Shown one piece after another: positions 1 through 5,848 of a stretch of 5,848 nt of DNA. The position numbers and the translations under genes were made by a program. The DNA is from Limnohabitans sp. Lineage in GTDB: Bacteria; Pseudomonadota; Gammaproteobacteria; Burkholderiales; Burkholderiaceae_C. The notes beneath the pieces are model-generated. The model did not search any database. It was given only the letters and a program-made list of their open reading frames with translations, and was not told where the DNA came from. The stretch spans positions 1-5,848 of the forward strand of contig SHXP01000151.1 of the NCBI GenBank assembly GCA_009693225.1, in the 5' to 3' direction. Position 1 is the stretch's first letter; every line of letters begins with the position of its first letter.

Positions 1-118
1 CAAATACCTGATCAGCCGCGACGGCAAGCAGGTCAAGAGCTACAACAGCACCACAGACCCGCTGGACAGCAAATTCCTGGCCGAGATCGACAAACAGCTC
101 AGCGCCAAAACACCTTGA
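1..118 (+). CDS. Glutathione peroxidase family protein, C-terminal fragment
   Basis: This is the last 38 codons of a gene entering from the left edge, read from base 2 and ending at TGA 116-118. The peptide begins KYLISRDGKQVKSY, continues with a TTDP segment and ends in an amphipathic helix (FLAEIDKQL). That order matches the C-terminus of glutathione peroxidases: a beta strand with 'KFLv.rdG.vv', then a 'TT.P' loop and a final helix. The family uses a thiol (Cys or Sec) to reduce hydrogen and lipid peroxides, but the catalytic residues lie outside the window, so activity cannot be judged. Only one base separates its stop from the next ATG, suggesting cotranscription with the lipid genes downstream. 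No disruption is visible. Assignment rests on a short tail, so confidence is moderate. Confidence 0.62.
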   Translation, partial: KYLISRDGKQVKSYNSTTDPLDSKFLAEIDKQLSAKTP

Positions 119-119
119 C

Positions 120-1400
120 ATGAACGCCCGGGTGGCCATTGTCGGCTCTGGCATTGCCGGTCTGTCAGCGGCCCACCATTTACATGACCACGCAGTCATC
201 ACTCTGTTTGAAGCCGGCGGTTATTTCGGCGGCCACACCCACACGGTTGACATCAGCCTGTCTGGCAAGGGCGGTGATTGCAGATTCGGGGTTGATACCG
301 GCTTTCTGGTCTACAACGAGCGCACCTACCCCGGGTTGATTGATTTGTTCCAGCAACTCGGCGTACAGACGGCTGCCTCGGACATGTCTTTTTCGGTGCA
401 GGCGCCCTGGGGCCGCAGCGGCCACACCATGGAATGGAACGGCGCCTACCTCAACAGCGTGTTTGCCCAGCGCGGCAATCTGCTGCGCCCCGGGTTCTGG
501 TGGCTGCTGCGCGAGATCCTGCGCTTTAACTGGCTGTGTACACAACTGGCTCAGTCGTATGACGACGGGGCTTTGATGCAACCATTGCAAAGTTTTTTGG
601 ATCACCATGGATTCGGCGCCACCTTCAGAAACGCTTATTTGCTGCCCATGCTCGGCTGTATCTGGAGTTGCCCGACCGCGCAAATGCTGCAATTTCCCGC
701 CGCCACCATGGTGCGTTTTTGCGATAACCACGGTCTGCTGCAGGTCAACAACCGGCCGCAGTGGTTCACGGTACAAGGCGGCGCCAAACACTATGTACAA
801 GCCATCACCTCACGCATCGCCGACAAGCGGCTGAATACACCGGTACTGCGCATAGAGCGGGACGACGACGGTGTGCTACTGCACACTGCGCAAGGCAGCG
901 AGCGGTTTGACCTTGTGGTGATCGCCACGCACGCCGACCAGGCCTTGCAACTGCTGGCTCGCCCCCGGGCAGATGAACAATCCCTGCTGTCGCAAATCAG
1001 CTTTCAGAACAACCTGGCGGTACTGCATACCGATGTATCGGTGATGCCGCGAAAGCGCCTGGCCTGGGCGGCATGGAATTACCAGCGCAGCCCCGGCCAG
1101 CATGAAGATGCGCAGGTCTGTCTGCATTACTGGCTGAATAAATTGCAACCGCTGCCCTTCACGCAAGATGTGTTCGTCTCGCTCAATCCGGTCCTGCCGA
1201 TCGCTGATGAACATTTGCTCGGTGAGTTTCACTACGCCCACCCAGTGTTTGACCTGGCGGCCATACAGGCGCAACGCCGCATCGGCAGTTTGCAGGGCCT
1301 GCAACACACCTGGTACGCCGGCGCCTGGATGGGCTTTGGCTTTCACGAGGACGGTTTCAAGGCCGACGCGCCGCCGCCCAAGGCATCCTGCAGGAACTGA
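120..1400 (+). CDS. FAD-dependent amine-oxidase/desaturase-like protein (COG2907), frameshifted at the C-terminus
   Basis: This 426-residue flavoprotein opens with a Rossmann FAD-binding motif, GSGIAG at residues 9-14. An acidic residue (E31) ends the second strand, followed by the GGHTHTV signature at 37-43 and DTGFLVYNERTYP from 59. Near the end is WYAGAWMGFGFHEDG (398-412), the second FAD-contact motif of amine-oxidase-type flavoproteins. These are hallmarks of COG2907 proteins, which accompany Cfa-like methyltransferases and probably carry out redox chemistry on acyl chains. The exact substrate is not known to me. After GFKAD the frame appears to slip by a one-base loss near 1366-1368: the alternative frame reads RAAAQGILQELMQEEPA and stops at 1418-1420, overlapping the next ATG. 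The annotated tail (APPPKASCRN) is therefore probably aberrant, and the original length was about 433. The core is unbroken, so it could still function. No clear Shine-Dalgarno precedes the ATG. Confidence 0.85.
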   Translation: MNARVAIVGSGIAGLSAAHHLHDHAVITLFEAGGYFGGHTHTVDISLSGKGGDCRFGVDTGFLVYNERTYPGLIDLFQQLGVQTAASDMSFSVQAPWGRSGHTMEWNGAYLNSVFAQRGNLLRPGFWWLLREILRFNWLCTQLAQSYDDGALMQPLQSFLDHHGFGATFRNAYLLPMLGCIWSCPTAQMLQFPAATMVRFCDNHGLLQVNNRPQWFTVQGGAKHYVQAITSRIADKRLNTPVLRIERDDDGVLLHTAQGSERFDLVVIATHADQALQLLARPRADEQSLLSQISFQNNLAVLHTDVSVMPRKRLAWAAWNYQRSPGQHEDAQVCLHYWLNKLQPLPFTQDVFVSLNPVLPIADEHLLGEFHYAHPVFDLAAIQAQRRIGSLQGLQHTWYAGAWMGFGFHEDGFKADAPPPKASCRN

Positions 1401-1405
1401 TGCAA

Positions 1406-1411
1406 GAGGAG
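1406..1411 (+). promoter_or_regulatory. Shine-Dalgarno GAGGAG for the DUF1365 start
   Basis: GAGGAG lies five bases before ATG 1417 and is one of the two good ribosome-binding sites in the window. It supports 1417 as the true start of the DUF1365 gene, even though that frame meets a TAG fourteen codons later. Confidence 0.6.
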
Positions 1412-1416
1412 CCGGC

Positions 1417-2127
1417 ATGAACTTGCCCCGGCTCAACCAACCGCTGATCGGCGCCGGCTAGGTACGCCACACGCGCCGCCGCCCCAGCCTGCATGCGTTT
1501 GCCTACCGCACCTGGTTTTTATTGCTGCCCATGCGCAGCATGGCGCAGCGCGGTAGCGGCGCTCTGGCCTGGCTGGACGAATTGCTGCAAGCCCAGGGCA
1601 TACACGACGCACAAGGTGAAGTCTGGCTGCACACCTATGCGCGCGTGCTGGGCTATGTGTTCAAGCCGGTCAGCTTCAGGTATTGCCATCGCAGCGACAA
1701 CTCGCTGGCGGCCATCGTCGCCGAGGTGAACAACACATTCGGCGAACGGCATTGCTATGTGCTGCCGTCTGCGCGTTACGGCGTCAGCATGTCGGCCGAT
1801 AAGGTGTTTTATGTGTCGCCTTTCTGTGAAGTGCATGGCAGTTACACATTCCGCTTCATGCGCTCCGGCGGCCCTGACGGCGAACGCACCGTGGTGCGCA
1901 TAGACCACAGCAACGAACAAGGCCTTTTGATCAGCACCAGCGTCAGTGGCCGTTTGCACACCTTAACCAGCGCCACTTTACGCCGAGCTTTGTGGCCGCA
2001 CCCGTTGCACAACCTGGGTGTGATTGCACGCATCCATTGGCATGCATTGCTGCTTTGGTTCAAGCGCGTGCCGCTGGTGCACAAACCATTACCTCCCGAG
2101 CATTTCGCCACACGCGGCGGTCATTGA
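1417..2127 (+). pseudogene. DUF1365 family protein, disrupted by an early TAG and an internal deletion
   Basis: Read through from ATG 1417, the frame gives MNLPRLNQPLIGAG, then TAG (1459-1461), then VRHTRRRPSLHAFAYRTW. This is the family's N-terminal 'G.V.H.R.RP..H.F.YR' pattern interrupted by one stop, probably from CAG (Gln). The rest is recognisable DUF1365: WLHTYARVLGYVFKPVSF, YCHRSDNSL, VNNTFGERHCYVL, VSPFCEVHGSY, SVSGRLHTLT and a hydrophobic C-terminal stretch before KPLPPEHF. The stretch holding the family's F.D.DHG motif, expected between LLLPMR and LAWLDELL, is absent, implying loss of some 20 or more codons. The gene has 236 codons against a usual 250 or so. An open frame from ATG 1522 to 2127 remains but lacks the N-terminus. 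Biochemical function is unknown; the gene is nearly always a neighbour of the COG2907 flavoprotein and a Cfa-like methyltransferase, so a role in acyl-chain modification is inferred. Confidence 0.8.
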
Positions 2128-2144
2128 GCACTGCAAACCAATTC

Positions 2145-3368
2145 ATGACGACCATTCACACCTCAACATTTGCTTTGCCCGACCTTGGTAAAGCCGCCCC
2201 CGCTGCCGCCAGACGCGCCCTGGCCATGCTGCAATCGATCAGCCACAGTTGCCTGCATATGACCCTGCCCGATGGCCGGAAACTTCGGTTCGGCAACGAA
2301 CACGGGCCGCACGCCGCCATCGAGTTGCACAACTGGCAGCTGTTCGGCGCCACACTGCGCTCGGGTGATATCGGTTTTGCCGAGAGCTTTATTGGAGGGG
2401 CTGGGACACGCCGGATTTGACCGCCTTGCTGCAACTGCTGGTGGTCAACCGCCGCCCCCATGGACGACATGATCTTCGGCACCTGGATGGGCCGCCTGGC
2501 CTACCAGTTGCTCCACTGGATGCGGCGCAACACCATCAAAAACAGCAGCAAAAACATTCACGCGCATTACGACCTGGACAACGGCCTTTACAGCTTGTGA
2601 CTGGACAACAGCATGCCCTATTCTTCGGCCTGGTTTGACGGCAACCGTCAGCAGGATCTGCAAGCCGCGCAACACGCCAAGCTGCGCCGTGCCTTGCGCA
2701 TGGCCTATGTACAACCGGGCTCGCGGGTGCTGGAAATCGGCTGCGGCTTGGGCGGGTTGGTCGAACTAGGTGCAACCGAATTCGGCGCACACATGACCGG
2801 CATCACGCTCAGCCCTTCGCAACTGGCCTACGCTACTGAACGCCTTCACGGCCGGGCTATTGATGCGGATTTACGCTTGCAGGATTACCGCGACACCAAC
2901 GACGGCCCGTATGACGCCATCTGCTCGGTCGAAATGATCGAAGCCGTCGGCCGCAAATACTGGCCGGCTTATTTCCAGACCGTCGCCAGACTGCTCAAAC
3001 CCGGTGGCCGCGCCTGCATACAAAGCATCGTGATTGATGACGCATTGTTCGAGCGTTATGCGCTGGGCACCGATTTCATCCAACAGTACATTTTTCCTGG
3101 CGGTTTTTTACCCAGCACGCAAACCTTTATCGCTCAGGCACGCGCCGCTGGTTTGCAAGTGATCGACCAATTCGCCTTCGGGCTGGGTTACGCGGAAACG
3201 CTCAAGCGCTGGCGCGAATCCTTTGCGCAAGTCAAAGACCAATTGCCGACGCTGGGGTTTGACCGGCGTTTTGAACGCACCTGGCTGTTTTACCTGTGCT
3301 ATTGCGAAGCCGCTTTTCTGGAACACAACACCGACGTTGTGCAGTTCACATTGCACAAACCCGCATGA
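2145..3368 (+). pseudogene. Cyclopropane-fatty-acyl-phospholipid synthase-like SAM methyltransferase, multiply disrupted
   Basis: Cfa-family enzymes transfer a SAM methyl to the double bond of phospholipid acyl chains at the membrane. Three frames assemble into one protein of about 407 residues, normal for the family. First, 2145 to about 2398 gives the N-terminal domain ending GDIGFAESFIGG. Second, about 2402 to 2456 gives WDTPDLTALLQLLVVNRR. Third, 2460-3368 gives MDDMIFGTWMGRLAY onward. The first shift is a one-base loss near GGGG (2397-2400), the second a one-base gain in the C run 2455-2459. A TGA (2598-2600) replaces the Trp of 'YxLWLD'. Downstream are YSSAWF, SAM motif I (EIGCGLGG), EMIEAVG, RACIQSIVIDDALFERY, TDFIQQYIFPGG and a YCEAAF C-terminus. 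Motif residues are altered: HYDLDN for HYDLGN, and Leu for Trp in motif I. The longest open piece, 2613-3368 (251 codons), keeps the SAM-binding domain. The TGA overlaps the next ATG. A UfaM-like (furan fatty acid) or plain CfaA-like role cannot be separated by eye. Confidence 0.88.
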
Positions 3369-4650
3369 ACCCCGGCGGCAACCGTGCAATGGCCTTACTC
3401 GGCATGCCGAGCTTGCCGCTGGCCTTTGTGGCCTTGCCTTTGTACGTGATCTGGCCGCATTACTTTGCCACGCAGTTCGGTGTGTCCATCGGTTTGATCG
3501 GTGCGCTGTTGTTGCTCGCTCGCTCGCTGGACGCGCTGCTGGACCCTTTGCTCGGCCTTGGCGTGGACCGCCTGCTGCAACGCGGCGCCCAGCGCTTGCT
3601 GCGCCGCTGCTGGCTGGTGGCAGCAACCTTGGCCACGGGTTTTCTGCTGTTGTTTTTCCCTCACTGGCTCACCGGCAACAGCGTCAGCCTGGAAGCTTTG
3701 CTGCTGCTGGTGTTTGCAGCGCTTGTGGCCAGTTATGTTTGTTACAGCTTTCTGAACATTGCATTGCAAACCTGGGGGCATGGCTGAGCGGTGATGCGCA
3801 TTTGCGCAGCCGGCTGGTGGGATAGCGTGAAGGCCTGGGTTTGGGCGGCGTGGTACTGGCGTCGCTGGTGCCGGGCTGGTTGGGCATGGAGGCGCTGGTC
3901 AGCGGCTTTGTGCTGCTGCTTGGTATCTCGCTGTGGGCCTAGTGGCATGCGCCCAGACCTGCGGCAACTGAAATTCCCGGCGGCTCGCAAACTGTCGGGT
4001 TTTGGCCACGCATGGCACAACCCTGGGGCTATGCCGGTTTTCAACGTTTGATCCTGGTGTTCATGCTCAATGGCATAGCGTCTGCCATACCGGCCACCCC
4101 GATGCTGTTTTTCGTTGAAAACCGGTTGCAATTGCCGCAGAGCCTGCAAAGCCGGTTTCTGGGGGCGTATTTTCTGGCTGCCGCGGTGTCCATGCCGCTG
4201 TGGCTGCAATGCATATCGCATTACGGCTTGCGGCGAAGCTGGCTGGCCGGCATGTTGCTGGCCGTGTCGGTCTTCATCTGGACGCTGGGCCTGGGTGCAG
4301 GTGACGAACTGGCATACACCGTGGTGTGTCTGCTCTCAGGTCTGGCTCTGGGTGCGGATTTGATTGTACCCAGCGCATTGCTCAACGGTCTGCTGCAAGA
4401 AAAAGTCACAGATACCGCGCGCAGCGGTGTTTTTTTCGGCTGGTGGCAAGCGGCAACCAAACTGAACCTGGCGCTGGCCGCCGGTCTGAGCCTGCCCTTG
4501 CGGCAATGGCTGGGCTATGCCGCCGGCGCGCGCGATGCACCGGCTTTGCTGGCGCTGAGCTGGGCCTATGCCCTACTGCCTTGTATATTGAAGCTGATGG
4601 TGGACTGGGCCTTGTTCAGGTCCGCCGCCCACATGCAACCCATGGAGTAA
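3365..4650 (+). pseudogene. MFS transporter of the GPH (sugar:cation symporter-like) type, frameshifted with two in-frame TAGs
   Basis: The reconstructed product is about 428 residues with roughly twelve hydrophobic segments in a 6+6 arrangement. The N-terminal half carries ARSLDALLDPLLGLGVDR, matching the GPH-family 'R..DA..DP..G...DR' motif after TM2. The second half carries LALGADLIVPSALL and FFGWWQAATKLNLALA. Translation from 3365 runs to TGA 3785-3787; a one-base loss in the G run 3774-3778 restores the frame (WGAWLSGDAHLRSRLVG). That frame meets TAG 3823-3825 exactly where the conserved WREG Trp belongs, and TAG 3940-3942 after SLWA. From there it is open, with ATG 4012 heading the longest piece (to TAA 4648-4650). 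Its start overlaps the methyltransferase stop as ATGA, and its own stop overlaps the next gene. The substrate is unknown; a transporter within a lipid operon suggests an envelope or lipid-linked cargo rather than sugar, which is inference only. Confidence 0.83.
4644..4647 (+). promoter_or_regulatory. Shine-Dalgarno GGAG for the DUF3833 start
   Basis: GGAG lies inside the last codons of the transporter gene. It is five bases before ATG 4653 and only two before ATG 4650, so 4653 is the preferred start of the lipoprotein gene. The arrangement also suggests translational coupling. Confidence 0.5.
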
Positions 4651-4652
4651 TG

Positions 4653-5189
4653 ATGCAAAGACGCACAATGCTTTTAGCCACCGCTTCTGCCGCGCTTGCC
4701 GCCGGCGGTTGCGCGGGCCCTTCGGTCAACGATTACGCCAGTGAACAACCTGCCTTGGATTTGCGCCGCTATTTCAACGGCATCGTCGACGCCTAGGGCA
4801 TTTTCACTGACCGCTCCGGCAAAGTAGTCAAGCGTTTCACCGTGGTGATGCATTGCAGCTGGAATGGCGATCAAGGCGTACTTGACGAAGACTTCGTCTA
4901 CAGCGACGGCAGCACACAAAAGCGCATCTGGAAGCTCACTCATCTGGGCGACGGCCGCTTCAGCGGTCAGGCTGACGATGTCATCGGCACCGCACAAGGC
5001 AACACGCGCGGCAATGCTTTCAACTGGCGTTACACACTGGCCTTGCCGGTCAGCGGACAAACATGGCATGTCCAGTTTGACGACTGGATGTATTTGATTA
5101 ATGAGCGGGTGATGTTGAACAAAACGGCCATGTCCAAGTTCGGCATTTTTCTGGGCGAAGTCACCTTGTCTTTCACCAAACGCGCTTGA
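4653..5189 (+). pseudogene. DUF3833 family lipoprotein, interrupted by an in-frame TAG
   Basis: The gene begins MQRRTMLLATASAALAAGGC: a short basic n-region, a hydrophobic segment and a plausible lipobox Cys (residue 20, AGGC; Ala at -3 is weaker than the usual Leu). This points to an envelope lipoprotein. The mature part reads LRRYFNGIVDA, then TAG (4794-4796), then GIFTDRSGKVVKRFTV, where the family has 'DAWG.F.DR.G'; the stop thus replaces a Trp (TGG to TAG). The remainder is colinear with DUF3833: LDEDFVYSDGSTQKRIW, FSGQADDVIGTAQG, GNAFNWRYTLAL and DDWMYLINERVMLNKTAMSKFG, ending at TGA 5187-5189. Total length with the stop bridged is about 178 residues, normal for the family. Molecular function is unknown; it is a recurrent partner of Cfa/DUF1365/COG2907 clusters. 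An open piece from ATG 4842 remains but lacks the signal peptide. ATG 4650, overlapping the previous TAA, is an alternative start. Confidence 0.82.
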
Positions 5190-5194
5190 ACCGC

Positions 5195-5848
5195 ATGGCC
5201 TTTTTCACCCCGTTCAACCCGACACTAATAAACTGGCACGGGCGCAGCGTCTGGCTGGTCGGTGCTTCCAGCGGCATAGGTCTGGCTTGCGCCCAGACGC
5301 TGCACGCCGCCGGTGCACGCGTGTGCGTATCGGCGCGACAGGCCTCTTTATTGCAGGACTTCACGGCCATGCACCCGGGATCTCTGACCATGCCCCTGGA
5401 TGTAACAGATGCCAAGGCGCTCAAGCAAGCCGCCGCTTCACTGCAGGCTCAGCACGGTCTGGACGTCGTTATTTATTGCGCCGGGTTTTACAAAGCTGAA
5501 ACAGCCGCTTCTTTTGATCTGGGCAGCATGCAAACACATTTGAACGTGAATTACACCGGTGCACTGCTGCTGGACGTGGTCCTGCCGGTTCTGCTGGCAC
5601 TGGGTCGCGGCCACATCAGCCTAGTGTCGAGTGTGGCCGGTTACAGAGGCCTGCCCAACAGCTTGGCCTACGGCCCCACCAAAGCCGCACTCACCCATCT
5701 GGCTGAAGTTCTGTACCTGAACTTGCAAGACCGGGGCATCGGTGTAAGCGTGGTGCACCCGGGCTTTGTCGCCACACCATTGACCGCGCAAAACAACTTT
5801 CACATGCCTGCACTCACTTCACCCGCTCAGGCCGCGCAAGCCATGTTG
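5195..5848 (+). CDS. Short-chain dehydrogenase/reductase (SDR), 3' truncated by the window end
   Basis: The frame is open for 218 codons from ATG 5195 to the last base, with no internal disruption. Classical SDR elements appear in order: cofactor motif GASSGIG (23-29), R48 after the second strand, LDVTD (68-72), a Y-C-A-G version of the NNAG motif (94-97), N119 in VNYTG, catalytic S146 in VSSVAG, and Y159/K163 in YGPTK. The Ser-Tyr spacing of 13 is canonical. R48 at the second-strand end hints at NADP(H) preference. VVHPGFVATPLT (the PG motif) follows. SDRs oxidise or reduce alcohols and ketones; in this cluster a lipid-derived substrate is plausible but unproven. It starts five bases after the DUF3833 stop with no clear Shine-Dalgarno, so coupling to upstream translation is likely. 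Only the final 30 or so residues are expected to be missing. Confidence 0.9.
   Translation, partial: MAFFTPFNPTLINWHGRSVWLVGASSGIGLACAQTLHAAGARVCVSARQASLLQDFTAMHPGSLTMPLDVTDAKALKQAAASLQAQHGLDVVIYCAGFYKAETAASFDLGSMQTHLNVNYTGALLLDVVLPVLLALGRGHISLVSSVAGYRGLPNSLAYGPTKAALTHLAEVLYLNLQDRGIGVSVVHPGFVATPLTAQNNFHMPALTSPAQAAQAML

Noticed and set aside
1..119. Promoter or ECF-type -35/-10 in front of the flavoprotein gene
   Set aside because: The region is coding for the peroxidase tail, only one base is intergenic, and no convincing promoter pair was visible.
180..800. 206-codon open frame on the minus strand opposite the flavoprotein gene
   Set aside because: It has no recognisable domain and lies antisense to a gene with clear FAD motifs. 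Long antisense frames are common opposite GC-biased coding sequence.
876..1436. 186-codon minus-strand frame spanning the flavoprotein 3' end
   Set aside because: No motif or family resemblance; it mirrors the codon bias of the real gene.
2394..2460. Programmed ribosomal frameshifting in the methyltransferase gene
   Set aside because: No slippery heptamer or convincing downstream structure was seen, two opposite shifts would be needed, and a TGA lies further downstream in the restored frame.
2613..3368. A stand-alone short methyltransferase as the intended gene
   Set aside because: Sequence upstream of 2613 is clearly the Cfa N-terminal domain in joined frames, and no ribosome-binding site precedes ATG 2613.
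3742..4221. Minus-strand frame across the damaged middle of the transporter
   Set aside because: The + strand gives family-like transmembrane sequence throughout once frames are joined; the antisense product is low-complexity and rich in Gln, His and Arg.
4326..4796. Long + strand frame apparently fusing transporter-region sequence to the DUF3833 N-terminus
   Set aside because: The part before 4650 is an out-of-frame reading of the transporter. Only the part from 4650/4653, with a lipoprotein signal, is genuine.

Overview
The window looks like part of a betaproteobacterial chromosome, most likely Burkholderiales (Comamonadaceae-like). The basis is the fairly GC-rich sequence with G/C-ending codons and protein sequences that read like the versions of these families I know from that group. 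This is inference from memory; no search was run. All genes lie on the + strand, with junctions of a few bases or ATGA/TAATG overlaps, so the layout is that of one long operon.

Layout: (1) 3' end of a glutathione peroxidase-like gene (1-118). (2) FAD-dependent amine-oxidase/desaturase-like protein of the COG2907 type (120-1400, tail frameshifted). (3) DUF1365 gene (1417-2127) with an early in-frame TAG and an apparent internal deletion. (4) Cyclopropane-fatty-acid-synthase-like SAM methyltransferase (2145-3368) with two frameshifts and a TGA at a conserved Trp. (5) GPH-type MFS transporter (3365-4650) with one frameshift and two in-frame TAGs. (6) DUF3833 lipoprotein (4653-5189) with a TAG at an expected Trp. 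(7) Short-chain dehydrogenase (5195 to the window end), open throughout.

Together these genes form a recognisable membrane-lipid modification cluster. The COG2907 flavoprotein, DUF1365, Cfa-like methyltransferase, DUF3833 and SDR families recur together in proteobacteria, often next to an ECF sigma factor/ChrR pair that responds to singlet oxygen or photooxidative stress. A peroxidase gene immediately upstream fits an oxidative-stress theme. The methyltransferase may act on acyl chains of phospholipids, with the flavoprotein and SDR as redox partners and the DUF3833 and MFS proteins at the envelope. No sigma factor, photolyase or promoter is visible here.

The striking point is that five consecutive genes are disrupted while gene order, spacing and most of the protein sequence are preserved. 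I count four single-base frameshifts, five in-frame stops (at least three at expected Trp codons, all explainable as G:C to A:T transitions), one apparent in-frame deletion and several substitutions at motif residues. The end of the peroxidase gene and the visible part of the SDR are clean. Recent decay of the operon is the simplest reading. Consensus or assembly error is the main rival and cannot be excluded from sequence alone. No RNA genes, mobile elements, CRISPR arrays, terminators or long intergenic gaps were found.
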